64,000 nt of DNA from Rhodoferax sp. U11-2br. GTDB lineage: Bacteria > Pseudomonadota > Gammaproteobacteria > Burkholderiales > Burkholderiaceae_C. This document shows, piece after piece, positions 56,701 through 63,890 of this stretch. The stretch lies in contig NZ_JAHFZF010000016.1 in NCBI RefSeq assembly GCF_018619435.1, forward strand, positions 1 to 64,000, read 5' to 3'. The position numbers and the translations under genes were made by a program. Under the pieces are notes generated by a model, which searched no databases, had not been told where the DNA came from, and was given only the letters and a program-made list of their open reading frames with translations. Numbering within the stretch: the first letter of the stretch is position 1; each line of letters begins with the position of its first letter.

Positions 56701-59145
56701 GCGCAGGTTGTCGGTCATTTTCCAGAGGTGGATCGGCCGCAGGCCATAGCGCCCGGGGTGCAGCATGATCGGCAGCAGCTGCCAGTCGCCACGCGTCCAG
56801 CGGTTCACCCGCGAGGCCGCCACGTCGGCATGGAAGGGGGCCTCTTCAATCACCGAGATGTCGGTTACCGCCGCGCAGCGGGCGATCGAGCCCTCGATCA
56901 GGTCGTGGCTGAGCACCTGGCCCTCGGGCAGGCGGCCCGCCAGCACCGCATGCACCGCGTGGACATGCAGCAGGCCCTTGCCGGTGAAGGTGCCCTCGGA
57001 AAACACATCCTGGTAGACCTCGGAGCTGGCCGCGCTGTACGGGTCCAGACCACACTGGCCGGCAAATAACCAGTGGTAACGCGTGAACTCGCTCAAATCG
57101 GGCAGCGGTGTGGCCACACGCGGCTGCAGGATGCCGTAGCCCGCGACGACACGTTGGCCGCTGGCATCGAGCTGCGGCTGGTTGTGCGGGTGCGCTGCCA
57201 CCCCAACCAGCTCGCGCAGGCGACCCGGTGGCAGCTGGGTGTCGCTGTCCAGGGTGAGCACATAGGCCACCCCGGTGGCCAGGCGCGAGGTCTCGCCCAG
57301 GTCCAGAAAGGCGTTGCTATTGCCGGTGGCCAGCGCGCTGATCAGCAGCTCGAGCTTGCCACGTTTGCGTTCCCAGCCAATCCAGCGCTGTTCGGTCTGG
57401 CAAAACTGGCGTTCGCGGTGCAACAGGATAAAACGTGGCGCACCGGTGCCATTCACCTCGGGCGGGTGTCGGGTGTTGAGTGCCTGGATCTGCGCCAGCG
57501 CGCTGGCTAGGGTGTCATCATCGGCGGCTGTGTGCTCGCTGTCGGCATCGAGCCAGTCGGTCAGCAGCGCAAACTGCGCCTGTGGCTCGGGGTTGGCCAG
57601 GTAATGCAGGTGCAGCCGGTGTGCGAGTTCGGTGGCTGCCCCCGGGCTGCTGAGCATGGCCGGAATCACCACCAGCACCCGGTGTGCCGCCGGTATGCCG
57701 TCAGCGAGCGCCAAGCGCGGCAGGTGTTGCGGACGCACCAGCTCGCTGATCAGCCGGTTGATGACCGCCACCACCGCCTCGGACGCCGGAAACAAGGCCA
57801 GCAGCGCCACCAGCAGCAGGCCCCAGTCGGGGGTGCTCAGGTGGTGGCGCAACAGCAGCCACAGCAGTCCACCCAGCACCAGCAGCAGGGTGCCCAGATA
57901 CAGCGGCAGCGCTAGGTGGCGTGTCACCAGCAGCCAGGCCCGGGCCCGCCAGTCGCTCAGCCCCAGGGCTTGCAGCAGCTGGGGTTGGCCAGTGCCTAGC
58001 AGCCAGTGCATGGCCACCGCGCCGGGCGGGTGCAGGTCACCCGCGCCAGCCATCTGGGCCAGCAGCTGTTGCGCCACCTGCACTTCGCTCTTGCCGCTGC
58101 GCCGCGCCAGCTGCTCGACGGCGTGCAGGCTCTGGTCGCGGGTGGTGTTGTCCTCCAAGGCAAATACCGGCTGCGTCAGCATCAGGCGCATGAGTGCGCT
58201 GGTGCGGGCAATGATGTCGGGCCAGTCGGCGTCACCAATGGCGCGCAGTGAGGTGATGGCGTTGCTGACACTCAGGTTGTCGGCGGCCTGGTCGGCCCCT
58301 TGCTGGGCTTGCAGGCTGGCCAAATCGGGCAGGGCGTTGTTGAGCCACGCATGGATGTTGGCCTGCTCGTTGCCGAGGCGGCCAATGCGCTGGTCTTGCA
58401 GGCGCTGTGCCATCTGCAGCAGAAACACCCGGCCCACACCGCGTGTGTTGAGCTGGGCCAACAGGTCATTGAGTGCCTCCACAGACAGCTTGTCGATGGC
58501 ATCAAAACACAGGTTGGCGGCTTCGCGCGCGGCCTTGTGGGTGGCGATGCTCTCGGCCAGGCGGCGCAGGTTTTCCAGCAGCACCACCCGCAAGGTGGTG
58601 GGCAGTGCCCACATCTCGCTCAGGTTGAGCTGGCGCACCTCTTCGTAGGCACACAGGTACTCGACCAGCAGGGACTCGTCAAAGGCGCCGTCGGTGTGGG
58701 CCACAAAGGCCCAGGCCACGCCGTAGATGCGGGGCAGGCCGGCCAGCGGCTCGTCCTGCAGCAGTGGCAGCTCGCGGTAGTAGCTGCGTGGCAGACCCTC
58801 GCGGATCTCCTTGATCTGGGCTTCAACCAGGTGAAAGTTGTCCAGCAGCCATTCGGCGGCCGGGCTGATGTCGTACCCGGTGCTGGCCAGCGTTCCGAGG
58901 TACTGGTGGGCTTCGCGCAGGGCCACCACATTGGCCTGGATGCGCGGGAAAAACCGTGCCGAGCCTGCCGTGGCGCGTGCCGCCCGGTGGGTCTCGGCCA
59001 GGCTGCGGCCATGCTGGGCAAAGCGTTGTGGGCCAAAGATCTCGGAGCGAATCGGGACCTGGATCGGTCCGCGGGCGCTGTCGAGCAATTGGCACAGCGC
59101 CGCTGGCGCGCCCGGCAGCAGCGTGGGCAAGGTATTGCGCACCAT
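50779..59145 (-). CDS. ndvB: Cyclic beta-1,2-glucan synthase (NdvB-like)
   Basis: 2788-residue inner-membrane enzyme that initiates, elongates and cyclises osmoregulated periplasmic beta-1,2-glucans from UDP-glucose; rhizobial NdvB is of similar size. An N-terminal glucan-related region precedes membrane helices (~410-465). The GT84 domain shows YVLTLDSDTQLPPGRL (~630), FSEGTFTGKGLLHV (~718) and RWTRGDWQLLP (~785), with more helices near 820-870 and 940-1000. C-terminal GH94-like phosphorylase domains follow, including ANGAGSSSFEQIGINRSRDD and the catalytic block MGSGDWNDGMNRVGIEGRGE (~2465). Residues ~958-973 are encoded by a copy of the dispersed repeat (56225-56270). The ATG is preceded by TAGG and follows a small membrane-protein gene by 9 bp. 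Confidence 0.95.
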   Translation of the reverse strand: MVRNTLPTLLPGAPAALCQLLDSARGPIQVPIRSEIFGPQRFAQHGRSLAETHRAARATAGSARFFPRIQANVVALREAHQYLGTLASTGYDISPAAEWLLDNFHLVEAQIKEIREGLPRSYYRELPLLQDEPLAGLPRIYGVAWAFVAHTDGAFDESLLVEYLCAYEEVRQLNLSEMWALPTTLRVVLLENLRRLAESIATHKAAREAANLCFDAIDKLSVEALNDLLAQLNTRGVGRVFLLQMAQRLQDQRIGRLGNEQANIHAWLNNALPDLASLQAQQGADQAADNLSVSNAITSLRAIGDADWPDIIARTSALMRLMLTQPVFALEDNTTRDQSLHAVEQLARRSGKSEVQVAQQLLAQMAGAGDLHPPGAVAMHWLLGTGQPQLLQALGLSDWRARAWLLVTRHLALPLYLGTLLLVLGGLLWLLLRHHLSTPDWGLLLVALLALFPASEAVVAVINRLISELVRPQHLPRLALADGIPAAHRVLVVIPAMLSSPGAATELAHRLHLHYLANPEPQAQFALLTDWLDADSEHTAADDDTLASALAQIQALNTRHPPEVNGTGAPRFILLHRERQFCQTEQRWIGWERKRGKLELLISALATGNSNAFLDLGETSRLATGVAYVLTLDSDTQLPPGRLRELVGVAAHPHNQPQLDASGQRVVAGYGILQPRVATPLPDLSEFTRYHWLFAGQCGLDPYSAASSEVYQDVFSEGTFTGKGLLHVHAVHAVLAGRLPEGQVLSHDLIEGSIARCAAVTDISVIEEAPFHADVAASRVNRWTRGDWQLLPIMLHPGRYGLRPIHLWKMTDNLRRSLVAPMSLGLLLLSLAGAGLSPWVALLLVLAAFSAGPLMGALAGLSPSRDDIAKRHFYREALIDLARALLSGLWLLAELLQQSLASLDAIGRALYRTLVSRRHLLQWTTAASAQAQAKSSLADVTRQHWREPLVAALLLLMLLLGPQPLSVMGIVLCILWGAAPLWTWWVSRVSPLLKEEQLPLADQAYLHGVARDTWRLFERCVGPDDHHLPPDNLQVLPHDMVAHRTSPTNIGMYLLSTACARQFGWIGTQELLSRLDATLATLQGMERYQGHFMNWYDTQTALPMLPMYVSTVDSGNLCGHLLAVAQACLEFAEAPDDATASQVALQAARARIKPLLKQRQQLSTSARDELKWLLADHRATRRSAQLDALAPDTEHTRQRLLAMAHNLKTLAWQADFRFLYSSKRHLLHIGYRVAEHQLDTSFYDLLASESRLTSLLGVARGDLPVRHWAHLGRTFFARGADAGLRSWTGSMFEYLMPSLVLKEPRGSVLLAACHTALREQMAFAKTLGLPWGVSESAYAASDYTLAYQYAPQGVPRLALRRTPPDELVVAPYATALATMLAPHLARKNFATLEQLGARGRYGFIEALDYTVARRVGNEPFVPVATFMAHHQGMTIVALVNVLLQGAAQRWGMANAHLQAVSSLLHERIPREISGLYAPPANLRRQAQRRLSQGLLREVLPGSSAVEPTQLLSNGRYSVLLRANGAGSSSFEQIGINRSRDDALRDDRGSFFYLRRGPKTPLYSLTQHPAPDPAAHYSSAFHADRMCFDSDWDDLQAHMTVWVSPEDDIEFRQVELHNLGDAPLDIELLSAFEVALSDARADEAHPAFSNLFVSAQWVASHQALLLERKPRLATEQGLRLAHFLTDSSTPLRQVRLSTSRHSWQGRNRASSQPLAQLALAPGGATEQAIVLDTGLDPVCALSARLFIAPGAKARLTFATAVSNNPDTLRAVIDKYRQSSNVQRASLMSATLTGIRLRSLRISAENFSTLQTLTSLLVLSQRRPHARAVRPLSAATEVCDRRLLWRFDVSGDRPIILVLVSVVPGLGLIRSLVQLLSLWLWGNVACDLVVINAEPASYLMTLDHELAALRDRFTADASAKPGPVSTRLHLLRADDLSHAELNTLHSLARWVVRADGRPLTHHMQDWMALQEAALTHRQHTATTALKLSPPVGAEPSSGVFAPDSGEFSFAVSAQLRPPKPWINVLANPDFGAHLSEAGGGYTWALNSRLNQLTGWSNDALSDPPSEWFLLQNSHTRELWSVSPGAGVNPGLSYRVSHGQGFTRIEHQQGELKVTATWCVDALSSIKQVQISLHNHGNKTLQLRLIGLVEWLMGANRSDRSTVRSSLLRHQGHTALLATQRECAAGFGQGTAFLSLGHSAAASEDWTCDRSEFFDARGRLVVPDFMGQGCGDGLDPCAALSTHISLQAGQSTQCSFLLGFAPSAEQIGPLLDLALATSANERLLQARSGWDSLLGATTVKTPDPLLDALVNRWLLYQAVSCRLWAKSGFYQAGGATGFRDQLQDAMALAWAAPKMLRSQIVLHASRQFVQGDVQHWWHAPTGVGVRTHFSDDRLWLVLACCHYLQATGDTSLLDELMPFLEGMAIPAGAEDAYYQPTVSGQTASVYEHAARAIDRSLTLGSHGLPLMGSGDWNDGMNRVGIEGRGESVWLGWFVCRLIGDFAPLAQARGDTQRAARWLVVAQTIQTALTSTAWDGAWFKRAFFDDGQPLGSHTNTQGRIDLIAQAWSVLSRAAPAALAQQAMGAVETHLVDLDAGLIKLLDPPLTDAQPSAGYIQAYPPGVRENGGQYNHAGIWALMAQAQSEAGGDAAYRYFTYLSPAHRASHPTRGPVYGLEPYVMAADVYSQPPYVGHGGWSWYTGAAAWMHRAVIESMFGLTQGAHSLSLRPQLPSHWPQAEITLERDGRRMRFVLMRTTPEAAQQAATEWGANLLVPGQNVSWQALPAQSCFVLAL
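56225..56270. repeat. Dispersed palindromic repeat, copy 9, inside ndvB
   Basis: ATAGCACGATGCCCATTACG followed by GATAAGGGCTGGGGGCC aligns gap-free with reverse-oriented intergenic copies (ATAGC, GCCC, TTA, GATAAGGGCTG and GGCC all match). It lies within the ndvB coding region and keeps the frame, encoding part of a predicted membrane helix (PQPLSVMGIVLCILWG). Confidence 0.75.
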
Positions 59146-59154
59146 GGCGCTGAC

Positions 59155-59397
59155 CTAGAACAACCAGATGTTCACGCCCAGAAAAACGACCACCAAGACC
59201 ACTGTGGTGACAAAACGTGCAGCCATGAAACCGCGCAGCTTCTGTGCGGCACAGTGCAGGCTGAGCAAATGCCGGTGTTTGTTCTGGCAGCTGTCCAGGT
59301 GTTCGCCCAGCGCCTCCAGTTCACCCGGTGAGGTGTCGGCAACGAGGCCATTGGAGGCGGTGCTCCAGCCTTGGGCTGGGTAAGTGAAGTGGATCAT
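59155..59397 (-). CDS. Small membrane protein upstream of ndvB
   Basis: 80-residue open frame ending 9 bp before the ndvB start on the same strand. It is polar for about 55 residues, with Cys/His-containing QNKHRHLLSLHCAAQKLRG, then one hydrophobic C-terminal helix (FVTTVVLVVVFLGVNIWLF), so it would be a tail-anchored membrane protein. I do not recognise a family. No strong ribosome site precedes the ATG. Its position suggests a possible accessory subunit or leader of the glucan synthase gene, but it may not be translated. Confidence 0.5.
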   Translation of the reverse strand: MIHFTYPAQGWSTASNGLVADTSPGELEALGEHLDSCQNKHRHLLSLHCAAQKLRGFMAARFVTTVVLVVVFLGVNIWLF

Positions 59398-59719
59398 GCT
59401 GAGGCCCTGGGTTATGTTGGACGGATGACGTCGCGCCGCTGGGGTGCGCCGTCAAGGGCTTGGGAGGTCTTGGGCTGGAGTGTGCCCAGCACTGCGGCTG
59501 GGGTCTGTGCGCTGCCGAACACTGCTGCACCCGGGGTGCCGGGCGCCACTGGATATTGTCCAGATGGTATGTAACAGACTGGCAGATGGCCCTTTTGTAA
59601 AAAGGGCTTGTTGCTATGTTTATTGAAGCGATCCGGGATGCTGATGCGCCTGTGTTGCCCAGCGTACAGACCTCCCCACACCGCCTCACTAAGGTCAGGC
59701 TCTTCTATGGGAGAGCAGC
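59398..59719. other. 322-bp divergent intergenic region
   Basis: Gap between the ndvB operon (minus) and the gene at 59720 (plus). It contains repeat copy 10 (59580-59616). The short open frames here show no family character or consistent ribosome sites. Promoters for both directions are expected but none is obvious by eye. Confidence 0.5.
59580..59616. repeat. Dispersed palindromic repeat, copy 10
   Basis: GGCAGATGGCCCTTTTGTAA followed by AAAGGGCTTGTTGCTATG: forward-oriented member with a CCCTTTT/AAAAGGG stem and GCTAT arm, between ndvB and the gene at 59720. Confidence 0.7.
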
Positions 59720-60244
59720 ATGGCTGAACTGGACAAGGTCGCAACCCAGGCACAGATGGGCTACCGCAAGGTGCCTCGACTGGTTTCAGTCGGAACGCCT
59801 CTGGCACCGCCGCTGACCTTGCCAACCGCGTCTGACCAGCAGTTCATGGACATGCTCAAAGCCTACCGCCACAGCGGTGGTTTGTTGCGTGCGCCAGATG
59901 TGGCCGCCCGTTGCAGGCCGCACAGTGGCACCGATGTACACACCCTGGCGGGCTGGGTGCTACACCGCCAGGTGCTCAGTTTCGAGTGGCTGTCGCGCAT
60001 CTGGTTGCCGGTGTTCCAGTTCCAACGTGCCGACATGAGCCGCCAGAGTGGTCTGGCCGAGGTGTTGGCGGAGCTGGTGGGGCTGTATGACGACTGGCAG
60101 GTGGCCAGCTGGTTTGCACGGCCCAACCGCTGGCTGCAGGACGCCTTGCCCGCAGACCAGATGGCGACTGCCGCAGCAGACGTCATTGCTGCCGCCCGCG
60201 CCGAGCGTTTTTTGCCGACGGTTCAGTTGGCTGTTTGCTGCTGA
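59720..60244 (+). CDS. Unknown protein with MbcA/ParS-like C-terminal region
   Basis: 174-residue soluble protein without signal peptide. The C-terminal half (VLAELVGLYDDWQVASWFAR, PNRWLQDALPADQM, AAARAERFLP) resembles the Xre/MbcA/ParS toxin-binding domain found in antitoxins of RES-Xre systems, where a W/PN...L...P pattern precedes the C-terminal helix. No RES toxin gene is adjacent, so it may be an orphan or have another role; similar lone genes seem common in Burkholderiales by recall. GGGAGAG lies about 5 nt before the ATG. The N-terminal part (VLHRQVLSFEWLSRIWLPVF) is aromatic rich. Confidence 0.75.
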   Translation: MAELDKVATQAQMGYRKVPRLVSVGTPLAPPLTLPTASDQQFMDMLKAYRHSGGLLRAPDVAARCRPHSGTDVHTLAGWVLHRQVLSFEWLSRIWLPVFQFQRADMSRQSGLAEVLAELVGLYDDWQVASWFARPNRWLQDALPADQMATAAADVIAAARAERFLPTVQLAVCC

Positions 60245-60288
60245 ATTGATAGTTTTATGACTAGATTCCATAAGGGCTACAGGCCTGA
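60244..60288. repeat. Dispersed palindromic repeat, copy 11, at efflux gene start
   Basis: ATTGATAGTTTTATGACTAG followed by ATTCCATAAGGGCTACAGGC and C matches the reverse-oriented family with the same spacing between the ATAG arm and ATAAGGGCT. The only usable start codon of the efflux outer-membrane gene lies inside it. Confidence 0.65.
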
Positions 60289-61786
60289 AAGCCCTCAAAC
60301 TCTGGTCTGCTGGGCCTGGCACCACTCGACCCAGGCTACGCCGTGGTCACGGCGACTGTGGGTTGGACTGCTGCCATGGGTTGTGTACGGCTGTGCCTCG
60401 GTGCACACACCCGCAGTCGATCCGCTGGGTTTTGAGTTGCCAGCAGCCTGGTCTGGCGCCGCTGGGCAAGTCATCACATCCGATCTGGCTCCCAACACAC
60501 TGGCCGACTGGTGGCAACGTTTTGATGACCCGTTGCTGAGCCAACTGATCCAACAAGCGTTGGCCGCCAACACCAGCGTGCGCGGTGCCCAGGCGGCGCT
60601 GCAACAGGCCCGTGCCCTGCGTGATGTGGCCGGCGCAGCCTTGTGGCCCACACTGGGCAGCTCGGTGTCGGCCCGGCGTGGCCGCAGCGTGGATGTCACC
60701 AGCAGTACCTTCCAGCTTGGACTCGACGCCAGCTGGGAGCTGGATGTGTTTGGTGCCAACCGCAGCGCGGTCAAGGCCCTGGATGCCACCGCCTTGGCCA
60801 GCGCCGCCAGCCTCGGTCAGGTGCAGGTGTCAACCGCTGCCGAGGTGGCGCTGGACTACCTGGCCCTGCGCAGCGCCCAGGAGCGTCTGGCCATCGCCCA
60901 GGCCAACCTGGCCAGCCAGCAGGAAACCCTGCAACTCACCCGCTGGCGGCTGCAGGCCGGGCTGGTCACTTCGCTCGAAGCCGAGCAGGCCCGTGCTTTG
61001 ATGGAACAGACCGCCGCCCAGATCCCCAGCCTGCAAACCACCCTTGAACAAAGCCGCCATGCACTGGCTGTGCTTACTGGGCAACCGCCAGCTGCGCTGT
61101 CAACGGTATTGGCCGCCGTCGGCCCGTTGCCGTTGGCGCCGGATGACCTGGCCCTGGCTTTCCCGGCAGACACCTTGCGCCAACGCAGTGATGTGTCTGC
61201 CGCTGAGTTCCAGGTGACTGCCGCTGCCGCCCGTGTGAACCAGGCCGACGCGGCACGTCTGCCCAGCTTCACGCTGGGTGGCTCGCTGGGACTGAGTGCG
61301 CTGACGATGAGCGCGCTGACCGATGGTGCCTCGGTGGCCGCCGCCGTGTTGGCCACTCTGTCGTGGCCGGTGTTTGATGGGGGCGCAAGCCGGGCCCAAC
61401 TGCGGGCACAACAAGCGGCGCTGGCCCAGGCCAACACCAGTTACCAGGCCACAGTGTTGACCGCCTTGACCGAGGTGGAAGACGCCCTGGTGGCGCTGCA
61501 GGGTGACCAGCAACGCCAGTTGCGCCTGCAGAACGCTTTTGCGGCCGCGGACATCGCTGCCAGCCTGGCCAACCAGCGTTACAGCAGTGGGCTGGTGGAT
61601 TTTCAAACGGTACTGGAGACCCAGCGCACCCGCCTGGCTACCCAGGACAGTCTGGCCGTGGCCCGCGCCACGGTCAGTGCTGACCATGTGCGTCTGTACA
61701 AGGCGTTGGGCGGCGGCTGGTTGCCCGACAGCCTGGAAACCACAGCCGCACCCGCCTTCCATCTCACCCAAACACCACCGTCATGA
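60257..61786 (+). CDS. Outer-membrane efflux lipoprotein (NodT/TolC family)
   Basis: 509-residue outer-membrane channel of an efflux complex. The lipobox-like PWVVYGCASV (Cys ~46) fits NodT-type lipoproteins, followed by paired TolC repeats: WWQRFDDPLLSQLIQQALAA, SWELDVFGANRSAVKALDA, RWRLQAGLVTSLEAEQARAL, then FPADTLRQRSDVSAAEFQVT, WPVFDGGASRAQLRAQQAAL and ANQRYSSGLVDFQTVLETQR. ATG 60257 lies inside repeat copy 11 and no other ATG/GTG/TTG occurs before the signal sequence, so the first ~30 residues are unusual. The stop overlaps the adaptor start (ATGA). Confidence 0.88.
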   Translation: MTRFHKGYRPESPQTLVCWAWHHSTQATPWSRRLWVGLLPWVVYGCASVHTPAVDPLGFELPAAWSGAAGQVITSDLAPNTLADWWQRFDDPLLSQLIQQALAANTSVRGAQAALQQARALRDVAGAALWPTLGSSVSARRGRSVDVTSSTFQLGLDASWELDVFGANRSAVKALDATALASAASLGQVQVSTAAEVALDYLALRSAQERLAIAQANLASQQETLQLTRWRLQAGLVTSLEAEQARALMEQTAAQIPSLQTTLEQSRHALAVLTGQPPAALSTVLAAVGPLPLAPDDLALAFPADTLRQRSDVSAAEFQVTAAAARVNQADAARLPSFTLGGSLGLSALTMSALTDGASVAAAVLATLSWPVFDGGASRAQLRAQQAALAQANTSYQATVLTALTEVEDALVALQGDQQRQLRLQNAFAAADIAASLANQRYSSGLVDFQTVLETQRTRLATQDSLAVARATVSADHVRLYKALGGGWLPDSLETTAAPAFHLTQTPPS

Positions 61787-63150
61787 CCGATCCGAAGCTC
61801 CCCATCCCTGCAACGCCACCTCCTGCTGGCGCCGCCAAGCCGCCTGGCGCCAACCCAGCGGAGCCCGGTGCCGAGGTGGACCCGGCCACCTTGTTGGACG
61901 AACCACTCAAGCGGGCCTGGTACCGCCGCCCGCTGGTGTGGGCGGGTGTGTTGGCGCTGCTGTTGTTGATGGGGGGCATCTGGTGGTGGCAGGCACGCAA
62001 AGCCGCCAACGCCGCGCCGGTCTACAACACCCAGACCGTTGGGCGTGGCAACCTGACCCTCACGGTGACCGCCAACGGCACCCTGCAACCCACCCGCTCC
62101 ATCAACATTGGCAGCGAACTCTCGGGCACGGTGCTCAAGGTCAATGTCGATGTCAACGACCAGATCAAGAAAGGCCAGGTGCTGCTGGTGCTCGACACCG
62201 CCAAACTGGGTGACCAGATCCTGCGCTCCCAGGCCACGCTGTCGGCCGCCAGCGCCAAGGTTGAGCAGACCCAGGCCACTGTGGCCGAGGCCGCCGCCAG
62301 CCTGGGGCGGTATGAAGAAGTGGCGCAACTCTCTGGCGGAAAGGTGCCGTCCAAAGCCGAACTCGACAGCGCCCGCGCCACCCTGAAACGCGCCCGTGCA
62401 GACGACGCCAGTGCCCAGGCCGGTGTACGCGACGCCCGGGCGGCGTTGTCCACCGACCAGACCAATTTGTCCAAAGCCTCGATCCGCTCCCCGGCCGATG
62501 GTGTGGTGCTGACGCGCACGGTGGACCCCGGCAACGCGGTGGCTGCCTCGCTGCAGGCGGTCACCCTGTTCACCGTGGCCGAGGACCTGCGCAAACTGCG
62601 CCTGTGGGTGTATGTGGACGAGGCCGATGTGAGCGCGGTCAAACTGGGGCAGAGCGCCAACTTCACCGTCAGCGCCTACCTGAGCCGCCAGTTCCCGGCG
62701 CGTATCACCCGCGTGGGCTTTGGCTCCACCATCACCGACAACGTGGTCACCTACCTGACCTATCTGGATGTGGACAACGCCGACCTGAGCCTGCGCCCGG
62801 GCATGACCGCGACCGCCACCATCACCGCCACACAACGCACCAACGTGCTGCTGGTGCCCAACACCGCACTGCGCTTTACCCCCACGGTGGCGGCCAGCCC
62901 AGAGGCGGCCAAAGGCGGTGTGATGTCCAGCTTCACACCGCGTATGCCGGGCAACAACACCCGCAAATCAGCGGCCGCTGGTGCCAGCACCGCTTTGGCC
63001 AAAGTAGTCTGGGTGTTGCCCAAGGACGGAGTGCCGGTGGCCGTGGCGGTGACGCCGGGCATCAGCGATGGTCACATGACCGAGATCACCGGGGGTGAGC
63101 TGGTGGCCGGCATGGCGGTGATCACCGATCAGAAGACGGCCCTCAAGTGA
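61783..63150 (+). CDS. MacA/HlyD-type periplasmic adaptor
   Basis: 455-residue membrane-fusion protein linking the inner-membrane transporter to the outer-membrane channel. A Pro/Ala-rich cytoplasmic start (~45 residues) leads to one helix (LVWAGVLALLLLMGGIWWW), then the biotinyl-lipoyl-like block GTLQPTRSINIGSELSGTVL, a long alpha-hairpin (~120-220, SAASAKVEQTQATVAEAAAS), and beta-barrel strands (LRLWVYVDEADVSAVKLGQS; LRPGMTATATITATQRTNVL). The MacA similarity and the following MacB-type ATPase suggest export of macrolide-like compounds, peptides or lipids. It is coupled at both ends by 4-bp overlaps. Confidence 0.92.
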   Translation: MTDPKLPIPATPPPAGAAKPPGANPAEPGAEVDPATLLDEPLKRAWYRRPLVWAGVLALLLLMGGIWWWQARKAANAAPVYNTQTVGRGNLTLTVTANGTLQPTRSINIGSELSGTVLKVNVDVNDQIKKGQVLLVLDTAKLGDQILRSQATLSAASAKVEQTQATVAEAAASLGRYEEVAQLSGGKVPSKAELDSARATLKRARADDASAQAGVRDARAALSTDQTNLSKASIRSPADGVVLTRTVDPGNAVAASLQAVTLFTVAEDLRKLRLWVYVDEADVSAVKLGQSANFTVSAYLSRQFPARITRVGFGSTITDNVVTYLTYLDVDNADLSLRPGMTATATITATQRTNVLLVPNTALRFTPTVAASPEAAKGGVMSSFTPRMPGNNTRKSAAAGASTALAKVVWVLPKDGVPVAVAVTPGISDGHMTEITGGELVAGMAVITDQKTALK

Positions 63151-63890
63151 CGGCCCCGGCACTGATCCAGCTGAGTGCTGTCACCAAACGCTACGGCAGC
63201 GGAGCCTCGGAGCTGTTGGCGCTCAAAGGTATCGACCTGGACATCACCGCCGGTGAGTTCGTCGCGATCATGGGCCCCAGCGGCTCAGGCAAGTCCACCG
63301 CCATGAACATTCTGGGTTGCCTGGACACCCCCACCAGCGGCCAGTATCTGTTCAAGGGTGCCCATGTTGAGTCACTCACGCGTGACCAGCGGGCGCGGCT
63401 GCGCCGCCGTTACCTGGGTTTTGTGTTCCAGGGCTTCAACCTGCTGGCGCGCACCTCGGCGCAGGAAAACGTGGAGCTGCCTCTGCTGTACCGTGGCGAC
63501 AGCGCCAGCACACGCCGGGTGGCAGCAGCCAAGGCCTTGCAGTCCGTCGGCCTGGGGGGCTGGGAGCGCCACACCCCGGCTGAGCTCTCAGGTGGCCAAC
63601 AGCAGCGGGTGGCGATTGCACGCGCCATCGTCACCGAGCCAGCGGTGGTGCTGGCCGACGAGCCCACCGGCAACCTGGACACCCAGCGCAGCCACGAGAT
63701 CATGGGCCTGCTGCTGGCACTCAACCGTGACCACGGCATCACCGTGCTGATGGTCACCCATGAACCCGACATGGCGGCTTATGCCAGGCGCATGGTGCAT
63801 TTTCTGGATGGCCGCCTGGCCCGGGACGAGGTGAATGCCAACCCGGTCACCGCCGCCCCAGCTGATCTGGCCACCAGCGAGAGCACCTGA
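63147..63890 (+). CDS. MacB/LolD-type ABC transporter ATPase
   Basis: 247-residue cytoplasmic ATPase. Walker A is [10 protein letters not shown]-loop [20 protein letters not shown], signature [19 protein letters not shown], Walker [14 protein letters not shown] and H-loop [10 protein letters not shown]: the complete LolD/MacB subset pattern. Unlike E. coli MacB, the ATPase and permease are separate genes here. It starts at GTG 63147 overlapping the adaptor stop (GTGA), and its own stop overlaps the permease ATG by one base (TGATG). Confidence 0.94.
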   Translation: MTAPALIQLSAVTKRYGSGASELLALKGIDLDITAGEFVAIMGPSGSGKSTAMNILGCLDTPTSGQYLFKGAHVESLTRDQRARLRRRYLGFVFQGFNLLARTSAQENVELPLLYRGDSASTRRVAAAKALQSVGLGGWERHTPAELSGGQQQRVAIARAIVTEPAVVLADEPTGNLDTQRSHEIMGLLLALNRDHGITVLMVTHEPDMAAYARRMVHFLDGRLARDEVNANPVTAAPADLATSEST

